A DNA stretch of 64,000 bases from Mucilaginibacter empetricola (GCF_024808665.1 NZ_JANUBZ010000006.1:291729-355728); one strand, 5' to 3'; shown: positions 43,062 through 53,587, counted from the stretch's first letter. Notes: generated by a model not told the origin, from the letters alone. Made by a program: numbers and translations.

Positions 43062-45524
43062 ATGAAGAAGTATCTACTATTAGCTTTTTTTTGTATAACT
43101 ACCTGCCTTTTAAAGGCTCAAACTGCGCCTCAAACCATAAAGGTTACGGGCATTGTTATTGACTCAGCCGCCAACAGGCCATTAGGTTATGTTACTGTGG
43201 CAGTGCAGGATGCCGCTACAGGTAAATCGGTAATGGCTGGGTTAAGTAAGGATGATGGTAGCTTTGAATTAAAAGTACCTAAAGGCAAAACTTATCAATT
43301 GGCGTTAGCCTCCGTAGGCTATAGTAGTAAAACAATAAAAATATCCAATACCAATGCAGATGTAAACACCGGGAAGGTCTTTTTATCTGTGTCGAGCAAT
43401 TCACTCAAAGAAGTTGCTATTACGGCGGTAAAACCAATAATGAAACAGGAGGTTGATCGGATTAGCTATAACGTACAAAATGATCCGGAAAGCAAAGCAC
43501 TTACCGCGTTGGATATGATGCGTAAAGTGCCTTTATTATCAGTAGACGCCAGCGATAATATTAAAATGAAAGGCAGCGGCAATTATAAAATTTTAATAAA
43601 CGGCAAAGAGTCTGCCCTGATGGCTAAAAACCCATCGGATGTATTAAAGGCTATGCCTGCCGATAATATTGAAAGAATAGAAGTAATAACCACACCACCT
43701 GCAAAGTACGACGCTGAAGGTTTAACGGGTATCATTAATATAATCACCAAAAAGAATGCCGACCAGGGTTACAATGCAAATATCAGCGGCCGTTATAATA
43801 GTGTTTATGGTCCAGGTTTGTATGGCCACGGAAGTGTTAAAGAGGGTAAGCTTGGGGTAAGTATATTCGCTGGCACCAACTATAACACCGGTTATAATGC
43901 TGCTTTTGGCAATACACAAAACATTTATGGTGGCCAAACCACTACGCAGAACGGTTACGGAAGTAATAAGTTTCACAATTATTTTGGCACGGCGGAGTTA
44001 AGTTATGAATTAGATAGCCTTAATTTGTTAACGGGTTCATTTCAAATGTATCGTGGTAGGGGCGATCAGGACAACGACCAAAGTTCAGTAACTACAAACT
44101 ATGATGGTTCCATTGCCCAGCAGTATGGCCAACAAACTTCGGGATTCAATACCTTTCAGGGGCTCGACGCAACTATCAATTATCAATTAGGATTTAAACG
44201 AAGCAAAGATCAACTGCTTACTTTATCTTACAAATACAGCTACTCGCCAAATACCAGCTACAGTAACAATACTTTTTCAAACAGGCTAAACTATGATGAA
44301 TCTATACAGCCTGATTTTTTCCAAAATAACAACTCGGGTGAGAGAGCACATACCATACAGATTGATTATGCCCAGCCTTTTAAAAAGCTTACGCTCGAAG
44401 CCGGCGCAAAAGCTATTTTGAGGACCGACTTCAGCGACTTTAATCGATCAGACAGAGACTCAGCTACTACAGATTTTGTAGAAAACCCAATTTATACTGA
44501 TAATTTTAACTACCAGCAAAATGTATACAGTTTGTATAACTCCTATCAGTTAAAGCTTGATAAATGGACAGCCAAAGCAGGTTTACGGTTGGAACATACT
44601 ACTGTAGATGGCGATTTTACGTCTGTAAATACAACCGTAAATCAGGATTATAATAATTTCATTCCATCCGTTTCTATACAACGCAGCTTTAAAACCAGCA
44701 GCATTAATTTTGGATTTACACAACGCATACAACGACCCGGCATTTACCAGTTAAACCCTTTTGTTGATAATTCGAACCCTAAATTTATCAGCACAGGTAA
44801 CCCAAATCTGAAACCTGAGTTGAACAACAACTTTGAACTTACGTATAGCAACTTTTCAAAAAACTCTTTCACCGCCGGGCTTAGTTATCAGTTTTCAAAT
44901 AATTCTATCCAAAATGTATCGAGCCTGAGTGTTGATAGTACGACAAACAACAAGCCTGATACCGTTACCAAAACCACTTACCAAAATTTAGGCAGTAACC
45001 GCACATTGGGTTTTAATGTTAATACGAATATAAATTTCACTAAAGCATTATCGTTGAGCTTAAATGGCCAAATTTCAAAAGTATGGCTGCGTGGTACCTA
45101 TAATGATCAGTTTTACGAAAATACGGGTATTACAGGTAATGCTTTTGCCAATGCCAGCTATAAATTTAACGGTGGCTACAGGGTAGGCATTGATGCGGGC
45201 TTTTTTAGCGGTGATGTAACACTGCAGGGGCATACCAGTAACTTTATTTATAATGCATTGGTAATTACCAAAGAGTTTTGGAATAAAAATGCTACCATCT
45301 CATTAGTGGCAAATGATCCGGAAAGTAAATATCATGATGATGTCTCTACCACAAAAACAGCCGACTACTACCAATCGTCGTTTAACCAGAACCCTTATCG
45401 CACATTCGCGATACGGTTTAGCTATAAATTTGGTAAGCTAAATAGCGAGATAAAGAAAAATGAGCATGGTATTAATAATGATGACACCAAAGGCGGCGGC
45501 GGAAAAAGCAGCGGCGGAAGCTAA
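43062..45524 (+). CDS. Outer-membrane beta-barrel family protein with carboxypeptidase-regulatory domain (1 of 2)
   Basis: 820 aa with a signal peptide (LLLAFFCITTCLLKAQ). Residues about 25-110 form a CarboxypepD-regulatory-like domain (VTGIVIDSAANRPLGYVTVAVQ). A plug-like region follows, with AVKPIMKQEVDRISYNVQ and RIEVITTPPAKYDAEGLTGI, and then a long barrel ending in FAIRFSYKFGKLN. This is the OMP_b-brl_3 type related to TonB-dependent receptors but without a clear TonB box. The last 25 residues are a Gly/Ser-rich tail. Substrate unknown. It is strongly similar along its length to the gene at 48399. Confidence 0.88.
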   Translation: MKKYLLLAFFCITTCLLKAQTAPQTIKVTGIVIDSAANRPLGYVTVAVQDAATGKSVMAGLSKDDGSFELKVPKGKTYQLALASVGYSSKTIKISNTNADVNTGKVFLSVSSNSLKEVAITAVKPIMKQEVDRISYNVQNDPESKALTALDMMRKVPLLSVDASDNIKMKGSGNYKILINGKESALMAKNPSDVLKAMPADNIERIEVITTPPAKYDAEGLTGIINIITKKNADQGYNANISGRYNSVYGPGLYGHGSVKEGKLGVSIFAGTNYNTGYNAAFGNTQNIYGGQTTTQNGYGSNKFHNYFGTAELSYELDSLNLLTGSFQMYRGRGDQDNDQSSVTTNYDGSIAQQYGQQTSGFNTFQGLDATINYQLGFKRSKDQLLTLSYKYSYSPNTSYSNNTFSNRLNYDESIQPDFFQNNNSGERAHTIQIDYAQPFKKLTLEAGAKAILRTDFSDFNRSDRDSATTDFVENPIYTDNFNYQQNVYSLYNSYQLKLDKWTAKAGLRLEHTTVDGDFTSVNTTVNQDYNNFIPSVSIQRSFKTSSINFGFTQRIQRPGIYQLNPFVDNSNPKFISTGNPNLKPELNNNFELTYSNFSKNSFTAGLSYQFSNNSIQNVSSLSVDSTTNNKPDTVTKTTYQNLGSNRTLGFNVNTNINFTKALSLSLNGQISKVWLRGTYNDQFYENTGITGNAFANASYKFNGGYRVGIDAGFFSGDVTLQGHTSNFIYNALVITKEFWNKNATISLVANDPESKYHDDVSTTKTADYYQSSFNQNPYRTFAIRFSYKFGKLNSEIKKNEHGINNDDTKGGGGKSSGGS

Positions 45525-45545
45525 AAGCTAAATTATAACGAATTG

Positions 45546-45577
45546 AAAACCTGCTCGTAATTAGCAGGTTTTTTTAT
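45546..45577 (+). terminator. Intrinsic terminator after the first beta-barrel gene
   Basis: AAAACCTGCT pairs with AGCAGGTTTT across CGTAATT, then T-run. Confidence 0.85.
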
Positions 45578-45598
45578 TTAAGACTGTTTTTGATGTAG

Positions 45599-45616
45599 AT
45601 AAGAAATTATTCTTAT
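45599..45616. promoter_or_regulatory. BlaI-type operator 1
   Basis: ATAAGAA-ATTA-TTCTTAT, a perfect 7-4-7 palindrome about 100 bp before the BlaI start. The core GATAAGAAATTATTCTTAT recurs in operator 2. Confidence 0.65.
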
Positions 45617-45670
45617 TTTATTTATCTGATTTACAGAGTGTTGTTGTTTGGTGTCAAAAAAGTGTTTGAA

Positions 45671-45692
45671 TGATAAGAAATTATTCTTATCA
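45671..45692. promoter_or_regulatory. BlaI-type operator 2
   Basis: TGATAAGAA-ATTA-TTCTTATCA, perfect 9-base arms, ending 7 nt before the BlaI ATG. Two such sites 74 bp apart (centre to centre) suit autorepression by a dimeric repressor. Confidence 0.7.
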
Positions 45693-45699
45693 TTGTTAT

Positions 45700-46104
45700 A
45701 TGAAAAAATCAAAAGACCAAAACAACTCATTATCAGAGCCTACCAAATCTGAATTGGAGATATTGCAGGTGTTATGGGAGTTTGGCCCGTCAACAGCCCG
45801 TTTTGTTAATGATTATATCAACAAAGAAAAACGCCCGGTAATTTATATGTCAACCCTTAAGCTTATGCAGATAATGTTGGAGAAAAGTTTGCTCGAAAAA
45901 GATAGCAGCCAAATGACCCACATTTACAAAGCTGCAGTAGAAGAAGGCAAAACCAAAGGCTTTTTGCTGGATAGGGTAGTTGATAACCTGTTTAACGGCT
46001 CGGCCGGTAATTTAATGATGCAATTGTTAGGCAATAAAAAAATCTCCCCAAAAGAGATGGAGGAGTTTAAAGAGTTAATTAAAAAAATTGATCAAAAAGA
46101 TTAA
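45700..46104 (+). CDS. BlaI/MecI/CopY-family transcriptional repressor
   Basis: About 134 aa starting MKKSKDQN. The winged helix is seen as LTKSELEILQVLWEFGPSTARFVNDYI-like sequence, then VIYMSTLKLMQIMLEKSLLEK, with the C-terminal dimerisation part FLLDRVVDNLFNGSAGNLMMQLLG. Members are inactivated by a BlaR1-type membrane protease, encoded next (4 nt apart). An upstream in-frame ATG at 45670 would run through operator 2 and is unlikely. The operators suggest autoregulation of the pair. Confidence 0.92.
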   Translation: MKKSKDQNNSLSEPTKSELEILQVLWEFGPSTARFVNDYINKEKRPVIYMSTLKLMQIMLEKSLLEKDSSQMTHIYKAAVEEGKTKGFLLDRVVDNLFNGSAGNLMMQLLGNKKISPKEMEEFKELIKKIDQKD

Positions 46105-46108
46105 AGAT

Positions 46109-48250
46109 ATGGCAACCTCATTTTTAACCCAGTGGTTTTCTGATCATATGATAAAAGCCACCTGTTGGACATTGATCCACTCGCTTTGGATAGGACTTAT
46201 CATTGCCGCATTAGCCGGCCTGGTAGTAGCATTTACCAAGAAGGCAACTTCTCGTGCCCGATACCAGCTTTTATGTGGCGTGTTACTTTTGTTTGTGCTG
46301 TCAACGGCCTTTACTTTTTACCTTGAATTAGGTAGTGAGAATGGCAATCTGAATTTTGCTCATCATATCACGAAGATATCGGTAACTAACGATATGGCGG
46401 GACAGATTAAAGCAGGGCCAGCTGAAGCCAATATTGCAAACCGGTCAGTTGTTTTTTTGAACCAGCAAATCGGGTGGATATTTTTGGTTTGGTTGATATG
46501 CTTCGCCATAAAAAGCGTAAAAATGATGGGTGGTTTGTTTTATATTCATCGCATTCGTACACAAAAAGTGCATTTGATTGATGAGGAGTGGAGGGATAAA
46601 GTTTTACTATTCAGTAAGAAATTGGGTATCAGCCAAAAAGTAACCTTGCTTCAATCGGAATTGGTAAAAGTACCGGTAACCATTGGCGTACTTAAGCCTG
46701 TTATATTACTGCCGCTGGGTTTGCTGTTACAGTTGCCCGCCGGCCAGATAGACACTATTTTATGGCACGAACTGGCACACATCTATCGCAGGGATTACCT
46801 GGTTAATATATTACAAGAGATTGTTGAAGTTGTATTTTTCTTTAACCCTGCATTGCTATGGCTATCCGCATTGATAAGGGAAGAAAGAGAAGCTTGTTGC
46901 GATGACCTGGTTTTGGCTAATGTTTCGCAAAAAGGAAACTACCTGCAGGCCCTGCTTAGTTTTCACGAATATGCAGACGTATCTGTAAAACAAGCTATGG
47001 CGCTTGGTTTGGGACGTAACCAGTTAAAAAACAGGCTGAAAAGAATGGTAAATCTCGAAAATAAGAGGTTAAGTATTGTTGAAAAGGTTATCCTGTTATC
47101 AGGCATTGTAGTGTTATCTCTGTTAAGCTTTATACCGAAAGCAAATTCAGAGATACAGCACACGGCAATTTTCCTGAAAAAGAATATACTGGCTATAATG
47201 ATCAAAGCCAATAAAGATGATCGTCCGCAGATTACAACTGAGCGGCCTAAATTAAAATCGCTTATTACTAATCATCAGATAGATGATAAAATTATTGTAC
47301 AACCGCTAAAAGATTCACTTGCTACAGACACCTCCGTAAAATTGACCAGTATATCATTTATGCATACTGATGCAGATTCGGCAATCCGGGTTATAAGGGC
47401 AAAAGATGATGTGGGTAACCAGTATTATTTAAAAATGATTAACAATCAGCTCACTTTTATGCAGATAAATGGTAAAACAATTAAGAGTGAAGATTTGCCT
47501 AAATACCAGCACCTGGCCGAGGGTATAAACAGATCTGCTGAGAACTTACGACTTGTGAAATACCAGAACATAGCACGCCTTAAAGCATTACGGGATGAAA
47601 ATAGAAACCGGGAGATGAACGCAGATGATGAAGTGCAGATGATGAAATTGAGAAGAATGTCATCCCTGGACAGAAATGATTCAGTGAAACTGAAAGATAT
47701 TAAGGTTAAATATGAGAAAACGCCTAAAATGACAATAAAACTTAGGAAAGACCTTGTTTTGTATAAGGATACAAATATTACAAAGGCAGAAATGCGGAAT
47801 CAGATTTATGTGATGAAAGTTAATGGCGTTGATAAGATCGCCCTAAAAAGAGCCATTGATGCAAAGATGGCTTTGAAGATGGTGAAAGTTGAGAAGAAAA
47901 ATGATTCGCTTAGAAAGGTGAGAGACTCTGTGATGATTAAAAGACGTGCTTTTTATAAAAAGAATGACTCGGTTTACTTTAGGCGCAAGGAAGCAGAGCA
48001 GCAAGTAGTGAAAGCCGAAATGAAGGGAATTATCAACGACCTGATTAACGCCAATGTAGTTAAGGATAAAAACAGCTTGAGCTGGTTTGGACTTACCGAA
48101 ACAGAATTAATTGTAAACGGGTTAAAACAACCCGAAGAAATACAAAAGAAATTAGCCGAAAAGTATATCAGGAATCCACGGTTTGGATTTTACTATGGCC
48201 CAGTGCAAATGTATGGCATGGGATACTTCTACGGTAAAAACGACCTTTAA
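46109..48250 (+). CDS. BlaR1-type M56 membrane metallopeptidase
   Basis: About 713 aa. Several N-terminal helices (about 20-55, 110-135) surround an M56 peptidase with the zinc motif in LWHELAHIYRRDY (HExxH) and a downstream EREACCDD block that supplies the third ligand. A further helix at about 325-345 (VILLSGIVVLSLLSFIP) precedes a 370-residue charged, probably helical C-terminal region rich in Lys, Asp and Met. That region replaces the penicillin-binding sensor domain of classical BlaR1, so the signal is not expected to be a beta-lactam bound there. It starts 4 nt after blaI. Confidence 0.88.
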   Translation: MATSFLTQWFSDHMIKATCWTLIHSLWIGLIIAALAGLVVAFTKKATSRARYQLLCGVLLLFVLSTAFTFYLELGSENGNLNFAHHITKISVTNDMAGQIKAGPAEANIANRSVVFLNQQIGWIFLVWLICFAIKSVKMMGGLFYIHRIRTQKVHLIDEEWRDKVLLFSKKLGISQKVTLLQSELVKVPVTIGVLKPVILLPLGLLLQLPAGQIDTILWHELAHIYRRDYLVNILQEIVEVVFFFNPALLWLSALIREEREACCDDLVLANVSQKGNYLQALLSFHEYADVSVKQAMALGLGRNQLKNRLKRMVNLENKRLSIVEKVILLSGIVVLSLLSFIPKANSEIQHTAIFLKKNILAIMIKANKDDRPQITTERPKLKSLITNHQIDDKIIVQPLKDSLATDTSVKLTSISFMHTDADSAIRVIRAKDDVGNQYYLKMINNQLTFMQINGKTIKSEDLPKYQHLAEGINRSAENLRLVKYQNIARLKALRDENRNREMNADDEVQMMKLRRMSSLDRNDSVKLKDIKVKYEKTPKMTIKLRKDLVLYKDTNITKAEMRNQIYVMKVNGVDKIALKRAIDAKMALKMVKVEKKNDSLRKVRDSVMIKRRAFYKKNDSVYFRRKEAEQQVVKAEMKGIINDLINANVVKDKNSLSWFGLTETELIVNGLKQPEEIQKKLAEKYIRNPRFGFYYGPVQMYGMGYFYGKNDL

Positions 48251-48398
48251 TCTAACACCTGCATGAAGAATAACTGATCGCTTCATGCTTCCATTGCTGA
48301 CTTATGAACGGGGTACTTGCCTCGTACCTCAATTTTTTTGAAAATACAATTTTCGAAGGGGCTTTGCTATGCCCTTAACCGAACAAAAACATCAACCT

Positions 48399-50861
48399 AT
48401 GAAAAAATGGATCTTACTTATCTCCGGCGTTTTGCTTTGGACTTTTACCCTTGCCCAAAATGCGCAGCCAATGCTATCGGTAAAAGGCATTGCAATTGAT
48501 TCTGCCACTAATAAACCTTTGGGTTATGTAACAGCCGCTTTGATTGATACTAAAACACATCAGCCGGTTAAAAGCGCCTTAACTACCGACAACGGGAACT
48601 TTGTATTGAAAGCACCCGCAGGAAAACCTTATAACCTGGTACTGGCCTTTATTGGTTATGCCAATAAAACTGTGCCGGTACCTGCTACAGGAGCTGATGC
48701 CGATTTAGGCAAAATTTTATTGGCTGCATCAACCAGTCAGTTAAAGGAAGTTTCTGTTACTGCTGTTAAACCAATAATGACACAGGAGGTTGATCGTATC
48801 GGCTACAACGTACAGGCTGATCCTGAAAGTACAGCCTTATCGGCTCTTGATATGATGCGGAAGGTGCCCCTGTTAGCGGTTGATGGGAATGATAATGTAT
48901 TACTAAAAGGCAGCGGGAACTATAAAATCTTAATTAACGGCAAGGAATCGGCCATGATGGCGAAAAACCCTTCGGATGTATTGAAATCAATGCCGGCCAG
49001 TAACATTGAAAAGATAGAAGTAATTACCACGCCGCCGGCAAAGTACGATGCCGAGGGTTTGGCTGGTATTATCAACATCATCACCAAAAAAAATGCCGAT
49101 CAGGGTTATAACATCGGTATAAACGGCCGGTATAATTCTGTGTATGGTCCCGGCTACAACATGAACGGCGCATATAAGCAAGGCAAGTTTGGTGTTTCGG
49201 GTTATTTTGGTTTTGGCAACCAGAAACAAACTGTAAATAACTCCGGCACTACGGAAAATATTTTTGCCAACCAGAATACCATTTCGCAAACGGCATCCAA
49301 TTTAAGGCGCGCTACTTATGGTTATAGCGACGTAGAGTTAAGTTATGAAATAGATTCGCTCAACCTCCTTACGGGCTCTATCAGCTTTTACAAACAGCAC
49401 ACTATTACCGGCATCAACCAAACATCCAATACCGATAGTGCCGGCGTGGCCACTCAAAGCTATATGTTACAAAATGCGGGAGTAGAGAATTACCTCGGTT
49501 TGGATGCTGCGCTGAATTATCAGCTTGGCTTTAAAAAATCAAAGGATCAATTGCTTACCTTTTCTTATCAATACAACTACTCGCCCGATAAGCAATTTAA
49601 CAGTAACTTATTTTCCGGGCGGATGAATTATCCGGCATCTGAGGTTCCCGATTATCAGCAATACAATAATACCGGCAGCAGAACCAATACCTTGCAGGTT
49701 GATTTTACAGGGCCGTTAAGCAAAACCGTTACTATTGAAGCAGGAACAAAAGCCATATTACGTAACAATTTCAGCAATTATACGCTGAATGACAGGGATA
49801 GCCTTACCCAGCAATTTGTACCCAATCCCCAGCAAACCAATGATTTTAATTACCGGCAGGATGTTTATAGTCTGTATAATTCGTATCAGCTAAAATTGGA
49901 TAAATGGACAGCCAAAGCTGGTTTACGTTTAGAGCACACCGCTATCAATGCTGATTTTACTTCGGCCGGGGTTTCGGTAGCGCCCGATTACAATAATTTA
50001 ATTCCTTCCGTATCCATTCAGCGCCGGTTTACTTCCAGTAGCCTTAATTTCGGGTTTACACAGCGCATACAACGGCCGGGTATTTCACAGCTTAATCCGT
50101 TTATTGATTTATCAAATCCCCAGTTTATAAGTACAGGTAACCCTGATCTGCGGCCCGAACTGGATAATACTTTTGAACTTACGTACAGTCATTTTGGTAA
50201 AAATTCCATTAATGCAGGAGTTAGCTATGCATTCTCCAATAACTCTATCCAAAATGTATCAAGCTTAAGGGCTGATAGTTTAAACAACAGGAAAGATACC
50301 GTAACCTATACCACTTACGAGAATTTAGGAAGCAACCGCACTTTGGGCTTTAATTTTAATACACATATCAATATAAGCAAACCTTTGTCGTTCGGTATAA
50401 ATTTACAGCTTAACCATGTGTGGTTAAAGGGGATGTACAATAACCAGTTTTATACCAACCAAGGTTTTACCGGCAATACCTTTTTTAACACACGGTATAA
50501 GTTTGATGATGGTTATGCCATAGGTTTAAATGCTGCCTTTATTACCGGCAATGTCACCTTGCAAGGCGAATCGAATGACCGCTTCTTTTCGCAGTTTGTA
50601 GTTTCCAAAGAGTTTTTAAATAAGAAAATGGTAATCTCGCTGGTAGCTAATAACCCATACCACAAATACATTAATTATCGCACCACAACCAACACTGTTG
50701 ATTTTAACCAATCGTCATACAGTCAAAGTTACTACCGCACATTTGCTATCAGGTTTAACTACAAGTTCGGTAAATTAAATAGTGACATCAAAAAGAACCA
50801 GCGAAGTATTAATAATGATGATGTAAAAAGCAGCAGTAAAAGCAGCGGAGGAGGGAATTAG
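48399..50861 (+). CDS. Outer-membrane beta-barrel family protein with carboxypeptidase-regulatory domain (2 of 2)
   Basis: About 820 aa with a signal peptide (WILLISGVLLWTFTLAQ). It has the same layout as the gene at 43062 and near-identical blocks: AVKPIMTQEVDRIGYNVQ, PPAKYDAEGLAGIINIITKK, GFTQRIQRPGISQLNPF and the ending FAIRFNYKFGKLNSDIKKNQ with a Ser/Gly tail. The two are clear tandem duplicates, now separated by blaI-blaR1. ATG at 48399 is chosen; the in-frame ATG at 48369 adds 10 polar residues before the signal peptide. Confidence 0.88.
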   Translation: MKKWILLISGVLLWTFTLAQNAQPMLSVKGIAIDSATNKPLGYVTAALIDTKTHQPVKSALTTDNGNFVLKAPAGKPYNLVLAFIGYANKTVPVPATGADADLGKILLAASTSQLKEVSVTAVKPIMTQEVDRIGYNVQADPESTALSALDMMRKVPLLAVDGNDNVLLKGSGNYKILINGKESAMMAKNPSDVLKSMPASNIEKIEVITTPPAKYDAEGLAGIINIITKKNADQGYNIGINGRYNSVYGPGYNMNGAYKQGKFGVSGYFGFGNQKQTVNNSGTTENIFANQNTISQTASNLRRATYGYSDVELSYEIDSLNLLTGSISFYKQHTITGINQTSNTDSAGVATQSYMLQNAGVENYLGLDAALNYQLGFKKSKDQLLTFSYQYNYSPDKQFNSNLFSGRMNYPASEVPDYQQYNNTGSRTNTLQVDFTGPLSKTVTIEAGTKAILRNNFSNYTLNDRDSLTQQFVPNPQQTNDFNYRQDVYSLYNSYQLKLDKWTAKAGLRLEHTAINADFTSAGVSVAPDYNNLIPSVSIQRRFTSSSLNFGFTQRIQRPGISQLNPFIDLSNPQFISTGNPDLRPELDNTFELTYSHFGKNSINAGVSYAFSNNSIQNVSSLRADSLNNRKDTVTYTTYENLGSNRTLGFNFNTHINISKPLSFGINLQLNHVWLKGMYNNQFYTNQGFTGNTFFNTRYKFDDGYAIGLNAAFITGNVTLQGESNDRFFSQFVVSKEFLNKKMVISLVANNPYHKYINYRTTTNTVDFNQSSYSQSYYRTFAIRFNYKFGKLNSDIKKNQRSINNDDVKSSSKSSGGGN

Positions 50862-50986
50862 AATTGAGAGCCAAGAATCAAGAGCCAAAAAGCGAGTGCC
50901 CGACATCTGAACTATGAGAAGTTAAAAACGAATAGCCCTGTCTTCTAAATCTTCATTCCTGACTCTTGCCTCTTGATTCTCAAATC

Positions 50987-51018
50987 TTGTATCTTGCCTC
51001 TCAAAAAACCTATCTTTG
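50987..51018 (+). promoter_or_regulatory. Bacteroidota-type promoter of the ArsC-family gene
   Basis: TTG at 50987-50989 and TATCTTTG at 51011-51018, 21 nt apart. The -7 box ends 4 nt before the ATG at 51023, so the mRNA would be nearly leaderless. Confidence 0.5.
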
Positions 51019-51022
51019 CCGC

Positions 51023-51367
51023 ATGAAAGTTTACGGCATCACCAATTGTAACACAGTAAAAAAAGCGCTCGACTGGCTAAAGGCTAATCATGTTGACTAT
51101 GAATTTCATGATTTTAAAAAGCTTGGCGTAAGCGAACAAAAACTGGAAGAGTGGAACCAGAAAGCAGGCTACGAAAAGTTTATGAACAAACAAGGCCTTA
51201 CCTGGAAACAACTTGATCCCGCGGTTAAAGAAAGTATCAAAACATCAGCCGATGCCCTGACACTGCTTCAGCAAAAAACAAGTATGATAAAACGGCCGGT
51301 TATTGAAGATAACGGTTTCCTGTATTTTGGTTTTGATGAAGAAGTTTATAAAGGATTGATTAAGTAG
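51023..51367 (+). CDS. ArsC/Spx-family reductase (YffB-like)
   Basis: 114 aa with a thioredoxin-like fold: MKVYGITNCNTVKKALDWL has a single N-terminal Cys (CNTV, not CxxC). VDYEFHDFKKLGV and MIKRPVIEDNGFLYFGFDEEVY follow, matching the YffB/ArsC-related group rather than Spx, which acts on RNA polymerase. The reaction is unproven; glutathione-linked or arsenate reduction is possible. It stands alone after the second beta-barrel gene. Confidence 0.88.
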   Translation: MKVYGITNCNTVKKALDWLKANHVDYEFHDFKKLGVSEQKLEEWNQKAGYEKFMNKQGLTWKQLDPAVKESIKTSADALTLLQQKTSMIKRPVIEDNGFLYFGFDEEVYKGLIK

Positions 51368-51495
51368 TTATTAATCAAACTCAATAAAACCCCTCAATTT
51401 TAGCTTAACTGTCACGTAACAATCATTTTACGCTCAACGGCTATTGCATAATTTTAGTATACTTGCTTTTTAAACTGACCAAAATTTATTTAGCA

Positions 51496-53532
51496 ATGAA
51501 ATTGAACCTTATTGCCGGTTTTACACTGGCATTTATGGCGGTAACCGGTATTAGCCAGGCGCAGCAAACAGCCCCGGCTCCAACGCCACCGGCACAAGCA
51601 GCACCAGCTCCAACAGCACCAGCAACCAATTATGATTATCACGAGTTATTTGGCCCTTTGTTTTACAACAAAAATGGCAACGAATATCGTGCAGCTGATG
51701 GCGAACCAGGACCTAAATACTGGCAAAACAGAGCCGATTATCAATTGGCGGCCAAACTGAACGACGAAACCAACGAAATTACCGGATCAGAGGTATTAAC
51801 CTATACCAACAATAGTCCACAAAATTTGGGTTATTTATGGATGAACCTGGAACAAAACCTGTTTAAACTGGATTCAAGGGGAACTGCCATTATTCCTTAT
51901 GCAGGCAATCCGCCAACAAAAACCAGCAGAAACTGGGGCCGTGGTCAGGATTTTGATGCCGGTTATAAAATTAAATCAATAAAAGTTATTGGCGCCAAAG
52001 GTGTAACTACCGATGTTAAATTTCTTGTTTCGGATACCCGTATGCAGGTTTATTTACCAAAAGAAGTTACCGCAAATGGCGGTCAGGTAAAACTGAAAAT
52101 AGAATATTCATTTGTTTCGCCTAACTACGGATCAGACCGTATGGGTATCCAGGATACTAAAAATGGAAAAATATTCCAGGTAGCACAATGGTACCCGCGT
52201 ATGTGCGTGTATGATGATGTTTATGGTTGGAATACGATACCGTACACTGGTCCGGGTGAATTTTATCTGGAATATGGCGACTTCGACCTAAGCATTACTG
52301 CACCTGCAAACCACATAGTAGTAGCATCAGGCGAGTTACTTAACCCAACAGAAGTATATACTCCAACACAACTAAAACGTTGGGCAGAAGCCGCGGCAAG
52401 CGAAAAAACGGTAATTATCCGTTCGGCTGCTGAAGTTACCGACCCGGCTTCACGTCCGGCAGGAAAAAAAGAACTGACCTGGCACTTTAAAATAAAAAAT
52501 GCACGTGATGCTTCATGGGCTTCGTCGGCTGCTTTTATTGTTGATGCTGCTAAAATGGATTTGCCAAGCGGTAAAAAATCAATCGCTATTTCAGCTTACC
52601 CGGTTGAAAGTGATGGTATTGACGCCTGGGGACGTTCAACAGAATATGTTAAAAAATCTATCGAGTACAACTCAAAACAATGGTATGAGTTCCCTTACCC
52701 TGCTGCTACGGCTGTTGCCGGTATAGTAGGTGGTATGGAATACCCTGGTATTGTTTTCTGCGGATACAAAGCTAAAAAAGGTGGTTTATGGGGAGTAAAT
52801 GATCACGAGTTTGGTCATACCTGGTTCCCGATGATTGTTGGCTCAAACGAGCGCTTATACGGCTGGATGGATGAAGGTTTCAATACTTTCATTAACACGC
52901 TTTCAACTGCCGATTTTAACAATGGCGAATATGCCCGCAAAGCGGGAGATATGCACCGTATTGGCGCTATCTTTACTGCGCCGGGATTGGAGCCAATGAT
53001 GAGCCAGCCGGCTAACCTTAAAGAAAAAAATACAGGTTTGTTATTATACGCCAAGCCAAGCGCTGGTTTGGTTTTATTGCGTGAGCAGATTTTAGGCCCT
53101 GAGCGCTTCGACTTCGCTTTCAGAACTTACATTGCCAAATGGGCATTTAAGCACCCAACTCCCGAAGACTTTTTCCGCACTATGGAAAACGCAGGTGGTG
53201 AAAATCTGCAATGGTTTTGGAGAGGCTGGTTCCAGCATAACTGGCGTTTAGACGTTGCTGTAAGCGATGTGAAATATGTTGATAATGACCCTACAAAAGG
53301 AGCATTTATCACTATTGATAACCTGGAGAAAATGGCCATGCCTGTTATCCTTGAAGTTAAAACCGTTAGCGGTAAAACAGACCGTATAAAACTACCAGTT
53401 GAAATTTGGGAACGAAACAGTTCATTTACAATCAAATATCCTTCAACCGAAGAGATACAATCAGTTACTTACGATCCTGACAAAGTATTACCTGATTTTA
53501 ATCCGGACAATAACGTTTGGACTAAGAAATAA
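51496..53532 (+). CDS. Secreted M1-family metallopeptidase
   Basis: About 678 aa with a signal peptide ([19 protein letters not shown]) and a Pro/Ala-rich linker. The N-terminal beta domain has [17 protein letters not shown] and [35 protein letters not shown] sequence. The zinc motif is HEFGH followed 18 residues later by E in [11 protein letters not shown], the usual gluzincin pattern. It cleaves N-terminal residues from peptides in the periplasm or outside. The longer frame from 51463 adds 11 residues before the signal and is less likely. Confidence 0.92.
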   Translation: MKLNLIAGFTLAFMAVTGISQAQQTAPAPTPPAQAAPAPTAPATNYDYHELFGPLFYNKNGNEYRAADGEPGPKYWQNRADYQLAAKLNDETNEITGSEVLTYTNNSPQNLGYLWMNLEQNLFKLDSRGTAIIPYAGNPPTKTSRNWGRGQDFDAGYKIKSIKVIGAKGVTTDVKFLVSDTRMQVYLPKEVTANGGQVKLKIEYSFVSPNYGSDRMGIQDTKNGKIFQVAQWYPRMCVYDDVYGWNTIPYTGPGEFYLEYGDFDLSITAPANHIVVASGELLNPTEVYTPTQLKRWAEAAASEKTVIIRSAAEVTDPASRPAGKKELTWHFKIKNARDASWASSAAFIVDAAKMDLPSGKKSIAISAYPVESDGIDAWGRSTEYVKKSIEYNSKQWYEFPYPAATAVAGIVGGMEYPGIVFCGYKAKKGGLWGVNDHEFGHTWFPMIVGSNERLYGWMDEGFNTFINTLSTADFNNGEYARKAGDMHRIGAIFTAPGLEPMMSQPANLKEKNTGLLLYAKPSAGLVLLREQILGPERFDFAFRTYIAKWAFKHPTPEDFFRTMENAGGENLQWFWRGWFQHNWRLDVAVSDVKYVDNDPTKGAFITIDNLEKMAMPVILEVKTVSGKTDRIKLPVEIWERNSSFTIKYPSTEEIQSVTYDPDKVLPDFNPDNNVWTKK

Positions 53533-53587
53533 TGATTAGAGGAAGGAGATTAGAGATTAGTTTCTTTGGCTTCGACTAAAATATAGA

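Noticed and set aside
45670..45699. Upstream ATG of the BlaI-type gene as its true start
   Set aside because: The added residues are encoded by the operator palindrome and are not BlaI-like; ATG at 45700 gives a normal N-terminus.
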